From: Botrytis cinerea B05.10
Taxonomy: Eukaryota > Ascomycota > Leotiomycetes > Helotiales > Sclerotiniaceae
Length of the DNA stretch: 64,000 nucleotides
Assembly (NCBI RefSeq): GCF_000143535.2
Contig: NC_037315.1
Coordinates: forward strand, 1,612,001 to 1,676,000
Direction of reading: 5' to 3'
Part shown: positions 11,229-22,225 of the stretch, in pieces
Numbering within the stretch: the stretch's first letter is position 1
Layout: each line of letters opens with the position of its first letter
Notes under the pieces: model-generated
What the model was told of the DNA's origin: nothing
Seen by the model: the letters and a program-made list of their open reading frames with translations, nothing else
Database searches by the model: none
Program-made: the position numbers and the translations under genes

Positions 11229-12151
11229 ATGGAGTTTAATATCTACAAAGCTATTTTCGGCATTTGCTTCCTCTACCTCTCAGCAGTTCAAGCTCAGCAA
11301 GCCGCAGATTTTGGTTCGGTCTGGGTCGTACCTGATGGCACTCAGTCAGATCTTTCACAAACATTCAGACAAGGTATTACTCTCCAGGTTACTTGGCTTG
11401 GGGCGCCAGTCGACTATCAATTTGATACCTTGACGAATTTGTGGGTCACATCTTGGGAGTATGAGAAGACTGCATACAGCCAGTTACTTGAAGGTATATC
11501 TCTGCAAGACCTACCATCCTACCACCATGGTTCTCCATGATACTGATAGATTTCATTATAATAGGAAATATCAACTCCAACAATAGCGGTACTCATGACT
11601 GGACAATCGATATTCCAAAAAGTGTTTTAGGCAAGACCGCAAAATTTGTTCTTCGATTTAAAGACCTTAATCCTGCATTCAATCCCGACTCTCGTGATGT
11701 GTCAAGTCCAGGATTCTTGATTATCGCTGGAGATTCTTCTTCGTCCATTATAATTTCTACTTCAACTTCGACAACTTCTTCATCGTCTTCCACAATCACG
11801 TCTTCTCCGACACTTTCTAGTTCCGCGGCATCGTCAACTCAGGCATCTATTTCTGCAACTGGAGCTATTAGCAATTCAACAGCAGCTGATACAATCTACA
11901 GGGATAAATACTCTAAGCTGAGCAGTGGAATGGTAGCAGGTATTGCTGTTGCATCTGTGGTTGCACTTTGCGCAGTCGTTGGGTTGGCATACTTTCTGTA
12001 CAAACGAAGGAAAAATAAGAGAGATACTGCAGCAGGGTCTTTGACGAGTCCTCCAACGTATTATGAAACGCCCAAGCAGCAATCGGCAGTAATTCCTGAG
12101 AAACCAGTCGAGCTTGGTGATGAAAGACAAGCGGTAGAGTTACAGGGTTAG
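11229..12151 (+). CDS. Single-pass membrane protein with Ser/Thr stalk (Mid2/WSC-like architecture)
   Basis: Exons 11229-11493 and 11565-12151 give 283 aa. A signal peptide (residues 1-22, ending AVQA) is followed by an ectodomain of about 120 residues containing GITLQVTWLG, HDWTIDIPKS and FVLRFKDL, which look like beta strands. A Ser/Thr-rich stalk comes next, then one transmembrane helix (GMVAGIAVASVVALCAVVG), a KRRKNKR stop-transfer cluster, and a cytosolic tail of about 45 residues with a PPTYYE motif. This layout is shared by fungal wall sensors such as Mid2 and Wsc, but the Cys-rich WSC domain is absent. A plasma-membrane role is inferred from topology only. Confidence 0.8.
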
Positions 12152-12832
12152 TTTAGGTCGTGAAAATAAAGGCATGGGCAGTTTCAGTGATATACAGAAT
12201 GGCTATTCAACTAAGATCATATTTTCAAGTTATCAATAGAGAATTTATGGCGTTATGTCAAGCCAATATTGTGGAAGCGCTGAATTGCTTCGTGTATCTC
12301 ATCGTTGCATCAACAACTTTATGGTGGTGTTGAATCAAGAGATTTTGAGCTAAAAAAACAGGTTCCAAAATTTCATCTCGTAGACAGCTTCTCAAATGAA
12401 AGAGCAGTTCTCTATAAGAGCGCATAAGATGAATTACCTTGATTGATTCCCTAATCTATCGCTTGTTGTTAATACCAACGAAATGTTTCTGGGTTATACG
12501 GTCGGGTCTAGTTAATACAGCGCGACCGTATACCTACGGTTCTCAATTTTCTCAATCTCTGATGTTAGTACGGTCTATTGTGTACATAATTCGACAAGTA
12601 AAAACCTTTCTAAAAGATACTTAAACTCTGAAGTCGCCAATTCTAATCCTCTTCTACTCTCAAACGCTAGACTAAAGTCTATCCAGACAAAACATTCGAG
12701 TAACACTACCAAGTTTTAATATCACATTTCTGTGTTAAAAGTTTTCGAGCCTACATAAACTTTCTCTCGAAAGTCCGCCAATCATCACGACTTCTTTGGT
12801 TTCCTGGGTACATATTCCGGAGAAAATCGAAA
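12152..12832. other. Intergenic region, no supported gene
   Basis: 3' flank of the membrane protein and 5' flank of the first F-box-like gene. Nothing distinctive. Confidence 0.4.
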
Positions 12833-13738
12833 ATGAATCCTCAGGGAACGAAGAGAAAACTTGAATTAATGGCACCTGGAGACATCAAAAAGGGGGCCCC
12901 CAATATCCTTCGTCAGAAACGTAAATTAAGCAATTCGCACTTCTCAAGGTCTGCAATTGCTGATCCTTCGATACCACTTCAATCTGGTTGCAGGCTCGGA
13001 AACTACCCACGCGAAATCATGTTTAACATCATGGGCCATCTTGGTTGGGCAGATGGGGTTTGCCTTGGCTTGACCTGTACAGAAATGTACGACATCTACA
13101 AATGTTCCTACCCATCAAAGATTTCATTGCGAGAATGGGTTGAAACAAGTCCTCCGTCTTCTTTTGATATCACACCCAAGCCGACTCGAGTTCAGCTATA
13201 CCAGTTGCTGGAAAACTGGCATGGAAAACATCAATACACATTTTGGAGACCGAATTCCTCACTTGGGCAGGCAAGTTCCGATTCGTATGATCAGACAATA
13301 CCAGCTCGATTCCTCAATAAGGCTGTATATGACATCTCCCTGCAGAACAATTCCTCAGAAACTGTTAAAAGAAATATTGATCTGCGATGTCGTCTCGGAA
13401 GAAATTACCAAGATTATTTCTTTTTTAAATCGCCAAGAATGATTCAGAAAAATATCGATGTGTACTTTCAAGCTTTGCCGCCCGGTTGGCTCTCACCAGA
13501 CGATCCGGAATCTGTTTTCAAGGGGAATCCTCTACCTAACCCTTACAACATGGGAGTTGAGCAGTGGGAGAAGGAGGCTACAGAGGTGATTCTGAGAACT
13601 ATAGATGTGGCTTATGGCAGAGAACACTGGGGATGGTATTGGAAAAATTGTAATCTATGGGATAAAAACTATGAAAGTTTTCAAAAAAGTTGGGCTGAAC
13701 GCCAAGATGAGCTAGACGCGAGTCTATTTTCAGAATGA
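12833..13738 (+). CDS. F-box-like protein, copy 1 of a tandem pair
   Basis: A single uninterrupted frame of 301 aa from ATG 12833. After a basic N-terminus (TKRKLE, RQKRKL) residues 55-90 form a degenerate F-box: LGNYPREIMFNIMGHL, then CLGLTCTEMYDIY, i.e. the LP..I...I...L pattern followed by a conserved Cys-Leu-Gly-Leu-x-Cys. The rest is aromatic-rich with no named repeat; it ends in a Trp-rich block (HWGWYWKNCNLW). It shares this order, the phrase YPSKISLR and the closing NPYNMGVE motif with the next gene, so the two are paralogues. F-box proteins recruit substrates to SCF ubiquitin ligases; substrate and even SCF binding are unproven here. Such families are expanded in Sclerotiniaceae. Confidence 0.72.
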   Translation: MNPQGTKRKLELMAPGDIKKGAPNILRQKRKLSNSHFSRSAIADPSIPLQSGCRLGNYPREIMFNIMGHLGWADGVCLGLTCTEMYDIYKCSYPSKISLREWVETSPPSSFDITPKPTRVQLYQLLENWHGKHQYTFWRPNSSLGQASSDSYDQTIPARFLNKAVYDISLQNNSSETVKRNIDLRCRLGRNYQDYFFFKSPRMIQKNIDVYFQALPPGWLSPDDPESVFKGNPLPNPYNMGVEQWEKEATEVILRTIDVAYGREHWGWYWKNCNLWDKNYESFQKSWAERQDELDASLFSE

Positions 13739-14344
13739 TTGCTGTTGATCAAATTCTAGGGCAACGAGGTGGGAAGAATGAGCCAACAGATGATTAGAAA
13801 GAGTCATCATGAGTCTTAAAGATAGTTAATCTATTTCTCCATTGCTCTACTTGAATTACAATACTTGATATTCTCGAAGCTATGCAAAGCCATCTCGCCG
13901 GATAGTGACCTCACGAGCGCTTAGAAATTTAAAGCATTATTAAGAATCAGAGCCTTTATGCAATGCTGCTGTGAAGTTCTTGAGACAAATAATTTTTTTT
14001 ATCTAGGCCTCTCACGCCAGTGAATGCTAGGTAGCTAGGCAAAAGTCTAAGGTACGGTTAATTTAAAGATGGCGCTAATCATCAATACGGTTCGTAGCCA
14101 ACGATACGGTTTTACCTCAAATCAAGCACTAGCTTCATTAGCATGTTTACTACGGCACTATCTCGAAATACGTACCATGTCATATATTATATAAACTAAC
14201 TTCCCGTCCACTAGCAACTGCATCCTCTCTTGTTCGGATTCAGTTTTTCAAACTGCTATTGAAAAGCAAGATCAACTAAGAAGTTACACCAATCACCTTT
14301 TTGAATTTCACACCAAAAAATATCAATCTCAAAAATCTACCACG
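13739..14344. other. Intergenic region between tandem F-box-like genes
   Basis: AT-rich flank and promoter of the second copy. A TATA-like stretch (about 14184-14195, TATATTATATAA) lies about 150 bp before its ATG. No gene. Confidence 0.4.
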
Positions 14345-15220
14345 ATGAGAAACGTTCCTACTATCTGCTGGTCAAAGGGTAAGCAACATTACAATCCCTG
14401 TTAACAAATTTGACATGCGCTAACTGATGCAGTGCCACCTCAAACTCATCGCCGTTTCGGAGATTTGCCACTTGAAATCATATACAATGTGATGGAGTTA
14501 CTTGGCCCGGAGGGCTCAATCTGTCTTGGCTTATCTTGTCCTGAGCTTCACGCTGCATATAAGGGCTTATATTCATCAAAGATATCTCTACGAAGCCTGG
14601 TCGATACAACCCTTCCTTTTCGGTTGTACCCAGTCACTGAGGTCGACATGTCTGAATTGTACCCACCGGTAGAATTGTACAAGCTAATCGAAGGCTGGAA
14701 GGGGATGAAAGATCGATATTTCTTCTGGGAGAATGATCTATGTTGGAAGAGTGAAAGCGCAATGTTTCCTACGAGTAACACACCAGTATTAAATGGACCT
14801 TCGACAGGTGTACCAGATCGGTTCCTCCTCGCGTCCTTGTACGCAAACAATATCCAAGATATGAAGATCTTACAAGAAAGATATCAGTATTATAAATATA
14901 CACGTGGTGATTGTACGTCAGAAGATCTAGACGAGGACGATCCAGTTCATTCGGGTCCAAAGGGAGCAACTTTACTCCTCCAAGCGAGTCGAATCCCCTC
15001 TCCCTTCAACATGGGGATTGAATGGGACAGAAAATCCAAGCAAATAATAATGGAGAGCATCAATTTGGCACCATGCACACTCTATTGGCAATTATACTGG
15101 AAATCTACCAATATATGGCAACGGAATGCTTTGTATTTTGGCAAGAAATGGAATTCCGCTGAGGCTGTGGAAGAAGCTCTGAGCCACTACTCTGAGTGGA
15201 TAGAAATGACGGGATGTTGA
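14345..15220 (+). CDS. F-box-like protein, copy 2 of a tandem pair
   Basis: Exons 14345-14378 and 14433-15220 give 273 aa; the first exon codes only MRNVPTICWSK. A degenerate F-box follows at once (FGDLPLEIIYNVMELLG, CLGLSCPELHAAY), then YSSKISLRSLVD. The C-terminal part holds SPFNMGIEWD and a Trp/Tyr-rich end (YWQLYWKSTNIW). Similarity to the upstream gene covers the F-box and the C-terminal block, while the middle is diverged. Copy 1 lacks both the 5' exon and the intron, so the pair differs in gene structure. Function unknown; same reservations about SCF membership as for copy 1. Confidence 0.72.
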
Positions 15221-15968
15221 AGAGAAGCGAGACGCATACAGGGGCAATGAGCGTGGCTCTGGGAAGCTGAAAGGGAGGTAGAAGGATACCATTAGATCCT
15301 ATAAGAACTATCTCTACTCTTGATAAGCAATGAACATTTTAGCCACCCATCCGCTCATAAACAGTGATTATCATGTATATTTTATAGCCTGTGAAATTTG
15401 TGAAATCTCATTATCTCATCTGAAGGTTCTGAATTCTGTGCCAACAAGAACGTAATATAATCTAATATTCCTAGGGGTACTTAAAAGTGGAACAGGTTTC
15501 TCTAGATGGAGGAGGCCTGGAATTTACACGTGAAACTTAAGTGATCCTCGAGATTGACTTTGACTGTAAACAATTGATTACTTACAAAGTCATTTTATCA
15601 GGTGTGGCAGGGCTCCCGTATAGAATCAACATTCTAGTATGCATTTCTGGTTCTGCAATTCTCTTCAATGCAGATGATTCTCGACTGCTTCCACGGCTGC
15701 TACTTCCCTGTGATGGCAAAGTTAATAATTTCGACGAAAAGAAATTCAATATAAATCCCCATACAAATTTTTATATATACATTACATTTATAATATATTC
15801 AATTCGTCAATAACAATATAGCTAATTCATTAATAACGAATAAAATCGATACAAAATGAAACCCGTTTAGTATTGACTTTTAATAGAAAAAAAGAAAATA
15901 ATGGTTCTAAAAGACCTTAGAGATTTCAGGATCGATGAATATTAAAGTTTTAGAAAAAATGAATAGAA

Positions 15969-16052
15969 AGGGAGCGAGTGTAAGAGTTAGAAGAAGGAGG
16001 GGAATGAGTGTAAGAGCTAGGAGGAGGGGAAGAGCTAGGAGAAGAGGGGGAG
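15969..16052 (+). repeat. Imperfect purine-rich tandem repeat
   Basis: Imperfect reiterations of AGTGTAAGAG(T/C)TAG followed by (A/G)GAGG blocks, almost entirely A and G on the plus strand. Likely slippage-derived. Confidence 0.6.
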
Positions 16053-16757
16053 GTATTAGCCGAAAGCTTAAAGGGGATCACTCACTTCACTTTCAATTTA
16101 TTCTTCAATCAGAAGCTTTATCACTATATCATACTATATAGAATGTATTGCTTATATACATTATCTACCTAGCTTTAATTTATATATTCATATTCAATTC
16201 AATTATTAATCAAATTCAATATAAATAAAGTATTGATCATTTTAAATTAGAATTTAAATTAGAATTCAAGAATTTTATTAAATCCTTTTGGAATAAAAAT
16301 TTCTAATCATTTACAAAAGAAAAAGCCTTCTAATTAATACTTTAAAAACGCTTTTTTCAATACAATATAAAAATATTGAATATTTTTTGGGGCTGACAAA
16401 GCGGCCACTTCGTCAATCGCGGATTCTGCCACCACAGGGCTTACTTTCGCCTCGATTACTTTTTGAGACTGCATAGCTAATCAATATTCCAGGACAGAAC
16501 ATTTATGCCCTTGTAAATGAATGAATTACTGCCAATGTCCACAGCCAAAGGATTAGATTCCTTCTATTCGGTATGAATGGAAGGGAAAAAGGAGATCTCG
16601 GTAGAGTTGTGACCAATCGGGTGAGGCTGCTAAAAGTCTTCCATCATCATGCAAATCTTCCCCACCGCAAAAGCAAACTGAAGTCTCCCACCCACATGGT
16701 TTTCTTTCTGGCAGGAGTAAGCAACCTGACGGTGAATAAGCTAGCATGTGCAGATCG

Positions 16758-16772
16758 AAAAAAAAAAAAAAA
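16758..16772 (-). terminator. RNA polymerase III terminator (T15) of the tRNA gene
   Basis: Fifteen consecutive A on the plus strand, i.e. T15 on the transcribed minus strand, 14 nt after the tRNA 3' end. T-runs of four or more terminate Pol III. Confidence 0.85.
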
Positions 16773-16786
16773 GGCAAAAGAGGAGG

Positions 16787-16887
16787 GGCGTTGCCCGGGA
16801 TTGAACCGGGGACCTCTTACATGGAGAATCAGTCGATGAAGACTGATATATCCCTAAGCAAGAATTATACCACTAAACCACAACACC
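16787..16887 (-). tRNA. tRNA-Pro (anticodon AGG) with a 30-nt intron
   Basis: Read on the minus strand, the acceptor stem GGTGTTG (16881-16887) pairs with CAACGCC (16787-16793), including one G-U. The D-arm region is GTTTAGTGGTATAATTC, which contains the A-box. The anticodon stem CTTGC/GTAAG encloses the loop TTAGGGT with anticodon AGG. The T-arm CCGGTTCAATCCCGG contains the B-box. The intron (16822-16851) interrupts the loop one base after the anticodon, the canonical place for eukaryotic nuclear tRNA introns. CCA is not encoded. Exons 16852-16887 and 16787-16821. An overlapping open frame here is a shadow. Confidence 0.93.
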
Positions 16888-17277
16888 ACACTACTCGCTC
16901 AATCCTTGATAAGCCAAAGGAAGAGATGCCGCAGTGTCGCTTATCTCTATATATATATATACGCAATATGTTAGCGAAATAGATGAAGGATGGTTATTAG
17001 TTATCCTAGCCCATTTGAAAGTTTTCTTATTCCCAACTCATTACTAGACGTATGGAAACAATAACAATTGCATTGTTAATTCGCAAATGGGTTCTCCATA
17101 CGCATTTCGGGCGCATGTTTTCAGAGGGAATGGTAGTGGTAGGTGCACCCCCTACTCCATTACTACAGCGACCACAAGCTTTATCTTAGTGCATGACCAT
17201 CTCCGATAAAGAGTCCTTGCTTGGTATGGAGAAAGCAACCGCATTAACTACATCATCGCAATTAACTCACGACAACA
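16888..17277. other. Intergenic region between tRNA-Pro and ATG29
   Basis: 5' flanks of two divergent genes, with a short TA microsatellite (about 16948-16961). No other feature. Confidence 0.45.
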
Positions 17278-18916
17278 ATGTCAAGTCCAGACGCAGAATC
17301 AGATCCCACGTATACTGTGTTTGTAAAATTACCATTTCCGCGTGGTGGTTTTATTGATCCCCCAGCCGTACGGAATTCCCTCGTGTATTAAAGACGCTAT
17401 ACTAATAACTATCGTCTTCAGGTGGAATGGGATGCGGGAAAAGACAAGGCTCTTTGGAAGATATTGCTCAAAGCTCCAAAGAATAGCGATGTTGATTGTA
17501 AGTACTTGGAACTGTTTATTAGAATGACCTTGCTAATAGACCTAGGGACTGCATTGTAGGTTTCGTCTGCGCATCCTCAAAACATACCTAACGCAATCGC
17601 AGAGCTACGAAATTCGAAGTTACCCTTCCATTCCTCCTTCAACAGGTAGCATGGCTTTACGAGCGACAATTTTCCCAAGTTCGTGAGCAGATGAGGAAAG
17701 CGACAGTATCCAAAGGCTCTCTGGCTCCGTCGCCAGTTCCAGACAGTACATCTGAAGCAGCAGGTGGAGAAGAAATGAAGAGAACTGGATCTGGAGGTGG
17801 AGGTAGCTCACAAGCGGCACATGAAACCCATCAGCATAGGAACTCACAACCAGCAGGCCCGCGAATTCAGTCCTCTCTTTCTAATAGAAAGAGTACACCG
17901 TTCTCGAAAAATGATGGAAGTGTACCAAACACTCCCAATCGCGTAATGGGTATGCCCCCTCGTCTTAACTAGGTGACATGTTCAATATCTAATTTCAAGT
18001 AGCTCCGCCATTCTCTCGCACATCGTCTCGGGAAACAACTGTTCAATCTCGCACATTCGTAGCACCAAGTTCACGACCAACTCAAGCCACCACAAACCGG
18101 CGATCTCTCTCACCGAAGCAGCGATCGCGACCGCCTTCATTGGCAATCGACCATCCACCTAGAAATTCTCCACAACCGGCACAACTCTCTTCCCCCGAGG
18201 ATTCCTCCGATGACGATGCTTACCCATTTCAATCAACCCTGCTCAACAAACGCTTTCCTTCTATCAAGAAAACAAACAAAGATCCCTCATCAGATGATGA
18301 ACTCGCTTTTCTTCCCACCCCGCAAGATCCATCTGCCACCCTTCGAGGAGTCCCCCCCAATCCTTCTCGGCGAACGCCCGCCCACCCCAAGAAACTATTG
18401 CCAGTCGAATCGCAGACCTCTGATTCCTCCACGAGTTCTTCCGCCCCAATAGTGAATAAAAGACACAATAATTTAAGCGGAGGAGGAAGACGGCCGATGA
18501 CTGGCCCATTGAGTCCCCGTCGCACAACTGAGTTACAAAGTGAGAGAAGTGATGGGGGAACACCAAGTATGGGTAGTAGTTTTAGTGATCTGGATGGTCT
18601 GTCTTCCCCATCTACCAAGAGTTTCAAGCCATGAGGCTTATCCTATTCGCGTTTTCCGTTCATCTCTTTTGTAGATTTCATTGATACCCCGTACTACTTT
18701 TAAACCTGAATTCAGTATCTCTTTTGTCACGAAATTTCTCCAACTATTATTGACTGAATTCGAATGAGAAGAACTTTCAGCTGACTCCAATGAATTTTAG
18801 ACGCGTCCGTAACGCAAAGTGCACTAGAAGAGGCACTCGCGAGCAACATGCAGGCAGGCGGCATGGCAAGTAGAATGAGCACTATAAGCCAAGCTCTGAG
18901 GAGTCGATATCTATAA
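17278..18916 (+). CDS. ATG29: Autophagy-related protein 29 (Atg29)
   Basis: Best model: exons 17278-17367, 17422-17497, 17546-17555, 17603-17949, 18003-18596 and 18801-18916, 410 aa. The N-terminal Atg29 domain is unmistakable: YTVFVKLPFPRGGFIDPP, VEWDAGKDKALWKIL, then, only if a 10-nt microexon is used, NSDVDWTALATKFEVTLPFL, LQQVAWLYERQFSQVREQM. A long disordered Ser/Pro-rich part follows. The last exon encodes DASVTQSALEEALASNMQ and MASRMSTISQALRSRYL, the helical C-terminus expected in filamentous fungi. If the last intron is retained the frame stops at 18634 instead (384 aa). Atg29 bridges Atg17 and Atg31 in the scaffold that starts autophagosome formation at the pre-autophagosomal structure. 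The last donor (GTCTGT at 18597) is weak; the other junctions are good. Confidence 0.9.
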
Positions 18917-19870
18917 TAGCCGCAAGCATGACACGAGATTATATCACGAAACCTCTCTTTACATTGTCACATTTTTGGAGTTCGGATGGATATCGGTACT
19001 GGGGATATTTGCTACGATATAAACGGGACATGAAATTGGATAAGATCTATGGACAATGGATATGGACTTTAGGTTGGAGAACCGGTTGATTAGTGGGTTG
19101 GATTTATTAAGTTGTTTGTAATCATAATCTCCAGTATTTAAACTTCGTTCTCATGCTTCTTGCCCCTGCAGCTTCGCTTCTCAGATTTGTGCCGCTTTTT
19201 GTCTGTTCTTTTTACTTCTGATAGTTATACACACATATATATATAAATATATATATGGCAGCTTGAATATCCAGGGAAGGCAAGTTGGTTCAAGGGGTAA
19301 TAAGATGAAGATAGAGCGACCGAAGCGACTAGTTTAGAATGGTCAAATCCAAAGTTCTTGAGGATCCGAGAATTCTCTTGTGCTCGTTGAATATGAAGTC
19401 AACGATGTTTTGTTACGCAAGCATTATATTTGCCGCCATGAAGTTTTTGTGGTTTATTATCGTAGCTGTTTGAACATGCTGAGCTATTTACTTGTCTTCA
19501 AATGGTTCCAGCGGGAGAAATTTCATCACAAAAGTATCTCAAGAATACCCTAGGAGCCTTTGTTTGGGAACATTTCATGGCGTCACCACAGCACAAGAAG
19601 GAAAAGTAGAGTATGATTTTCTGTTTTTATTGTTCCCAGCTATGTTAAATCCCATTTCATCAATTTAGTTAAGAAACCCACTTTGTCAATTTAGGTAAAA
19701 GAGCCATATTTGGCAAATTTTCGCCAGAAGAAGAAAACGAAAGCTATCTTATCAAGGATTCCTATCGGTGATCCGCGCTATATTTTTGTTGATCCAAAGT
19801 ACAATGTGTACAATGTCCATTTCGAAGCCTTTATCTTTGTCTTGCAAATTGTATGCTTGCTTCTCGTTGA
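18917..19870. other. Intergenic region between convergent genes
   Basis: 3' flanks of ATG29 and of the CCCH-type gene, with an AT-dinucleotide stretch near 19230-19256. No supported gene. Confidence 0.45.
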
Positions 19871-20507
19871 CTAGTCGAATAAAGGAGACGCAGATGGCAA
19901 TCCCCATCCCTGGTCATCCACAGCCTCGGAAGGAGGTGAAAGGCGTTGTTTAGCAACTGGTATCCTGTTCCGATTCCTGAATGCTTGGATCTGAACTTCT
20001 TTATGCAGGATGCCCTCGCTTCCGACGTAAGTATGAAGGAACTGACAAGCCGCAGCCGTGTTGAGACACTTTTTGCTACTTTCGGACGACGTAAAGGAGT
20101 GCCAAAAGAAACACGTGAAACGTTTTCCGACGGTGGTGCTGGGATCAGCAGGCTGATGTTGCATACCCGGCTCGGGAGGGGGAACCGCATAGACGACATC
20201 GAAAAGAAGGCCCGGGTTGATTTTGCCGTTTCGTATGTTCGTCTGCAGAGTGTACTCGCGGTGTTCGTGGAGATCTCGACATTGCTCTTCTGTGAAGCGA
20301 CAGCCCTTTGGACTATCCCAGTAACTGGAATTGGTTAGTAATCGGTTTTGAAAGGTGAGTGATGTGGAAATGGGTTACTTACTAACAGACTTCAGTCTTT
20401 GGAACGATAATTTCATGAGGTTCTACACGAAGTCTGTCTCTGGTTGTCATATATTTTCCAGGTTTAGGGGAACTGTTATATGCTCTGTCGGGGCGATATT
20501 TTGTCAT
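19871..20507 (-). CDS. CCCH-type zinc-finger-like hypothetical protein
   Basis: Exons 20383-20507 and 19871-20324 give 192 aa, joined by a GTAAGT donor and TTCCAG acceptor. It starts MTKYRPDRAYNS. Two Cys/His clusters are visible after splicing: EVCYYWDSPKGCRFTEEQC followed by DLHEHRE, and TCFFWHSFTSSESSKKC followed by AAACQFLHTY. The second follows C-x(n)-C-x5-C-x3-H, typical of CCCH fingers that bind RNA; the first has the same Trp/Cys/His order with one extra Cys. The C-terminus is short and basic, with no other domain. Uncharacterised ascomycete proteins with this paired-finger pattern exist. The nearest open frames in other phases are shadows. Confidence 0.72.
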
Positions 20508-20777
20508 TTGTAACTCCTAGGATAGAGAGTTAATTTGTGATATGACGAATAATATGTCTTGCAAGACAAGAAATGTAGTTGTGTTTTTGAACTTATTTAT
20601 CCTGTATGATATTGTCCGACACACGTTGAAAGCTACAGCGTAAGGGCTGTTGAACCTTAATGTGCAGCGTTGTCGATCTCATTTGCAACATCATGCATCG
20701 ATCGACTTAGGACACAAGACTATTCAAAAGCACTAACTTTCATTTGGACCTGTGTACAGACGTTTGTCCTGAGATAG

Positions 20778-22225
20778 TCAAATTTGCGCTATCAAGCCAA
20801 GTTCACCAAGCAAGTTTTGAAATGGATCGAAAGAAAGTTGAAGGGATTTTTCAGGAAAAGTAAAACCAACCTTGTTTTCACAGTCCGCATTGTTCCGCTT
20901 CTGCTCATTGACCACATCTTCTTCGTGTTCTGTGTTTAGACTAGAGACCCTTGACTCTATTCCAGCGCTCTCGCTGTCACTCTCATCGATAATCTCGTGG
21001 TCATTATTAGCCGAAGCAGCAAGTTCGGAACCTTTCAGGTTTTCTATCTGCTTCGTTTCTTCGACACTGTTCGATGTGGTGTGCGGCTCAGTTGGTGGTG
21101 GTCTGATTTCATCTTCGTCATCATCTGCCCACTGGAAGCTCTTGGTATTAGTCTATGATCTATTGACAGAATTAAGGATAGATGCGGGTCTCAAGAACAT
21201 GTGATTCAGGACTCACTTCGGCCGTTTTTCTATTGTCATAGTCATCCATAGAAAAGCCGCCAGCTTTATTCGGAGCTGGGCTACCATGATTTGGTTTCTT
21301 ACTGCTTGCCTCATCGTCCTGTAAGATTGCAGACACAGGAAAGCTACCGAATAGCCCAGTTTTGGAATTCCACCCCATACAAAGCTTCGTCCCAACAAGT
21401 TGTTTGACCTTAATTTTATCGCCACAACATATTTTGAGCCCACCAGGTGTCTCAGGTAGAGGTTTGAAATCCTTAATAGCTCTGTAAGACTTGCTTACTT
21501 GGACCGAAGGTGCTGTCTTCTTAGATCGTGGGCCGACAGGCGTTGACTGAGTACCAGGGCTAGCTACACTTTTAGGCAGGATCATTTTGGGTTTGTCTCT
21601 CGCTCCTGTTTGCCCGCTTCGTGTAAGTCCCTCGTTTGGCTCAAAATCGCGCGTAAATTCGACTGAGGAAGGTCCATGTTTCTTGGGCAAATTGATGCGA
21701 GGCTCATTTTCGGGGAACTGGGGACGAGCCTGGCAATGGGAGCAAGGTGGATCTGACGGTGATTTCAAAGAATTTTCATTATCATTGTTGGTCAATCTGA
21801 CCAAGGTATTGGATTTGGGCTCATCCTCAGAGGGTCCATCATGCTCTTGAAGACCACCTTGGTCATTGCTGGGAGTTGTAGACACTGCTTTGTCTTCGAT
21901 TACTACGAGCTGTCTAGATTCCGAAGGTTCGTGCGCATCTGGCAACTGTTCTTGGGGGCCGTTTGTGAAAACATATTTTCCCTTGTGCAGTAACGCGTCT
22001 ATTTTCACCCATTCATCTTCAGTGAAAAACTCAGCACCGTAAAGCATACAGCAACCCTAGAACCGGAGGAAAATCAGCATCGAAACAAGATCTGTACAAA
22101 TTCACATTTTTATCCGCGAGATCTTCGAGCATTCACAAACTTGTAAATGGCGAGAATGAAGAGGGTCAGTGGCTTACATTCTTGACCTCCTCGAGTATCT
22201 TGGTCGCACGCGATGACAGCAACAT
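20778..22225 (-). CDS. SH3-domain hypothetical protein
   Basis: Exons 22178-22225, 21217-22056 and 20778-21131 give 413 aa, all in phase. The N-terminal 50 residues are conserved-looking (MLLSSRATKILEEVKNG, CCMLYGAEFFTEDEW). A disordered, Glu/Ser/Pro-rich linker with PKKHGPSS-type basic patches follows. Residues about 205-265 fit an SH3 fold: SYRAIKDFKPL where SH3 domains have ALYDY/F, then GDKIKVKQLVGTKLCMGW, GLFGSFPVSAI at the ALYDY-opposite face. The C-terminal 100 residues are acidic. The canonical second Trp and Pro are partly preserved (MGWNSK, FPVS). SH3 domains bind proline-rich peptides, often in cortical actin or polarity complexes; no partner is suggested by context. The start could lie further upstream (see the open frame near 22333-22599). 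Confidence 0.75.

Larger units (their letters stand above)
15221..16786. other. AT-rich gene-poor island
   Basis: From about 15760 to 16390 the sequence is strongly AT-rich (runs such as TATATATACATTACATTT), quite unlike its neighbours, with a purine-rich repeat embedded at 15969-16052. No open frame has coding character. This looks like a decayed repeat, possibly a RIP-mutated transposon remnant, but no terminal repeats or transposase motifs are recognisable. Confidence 0.5.
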
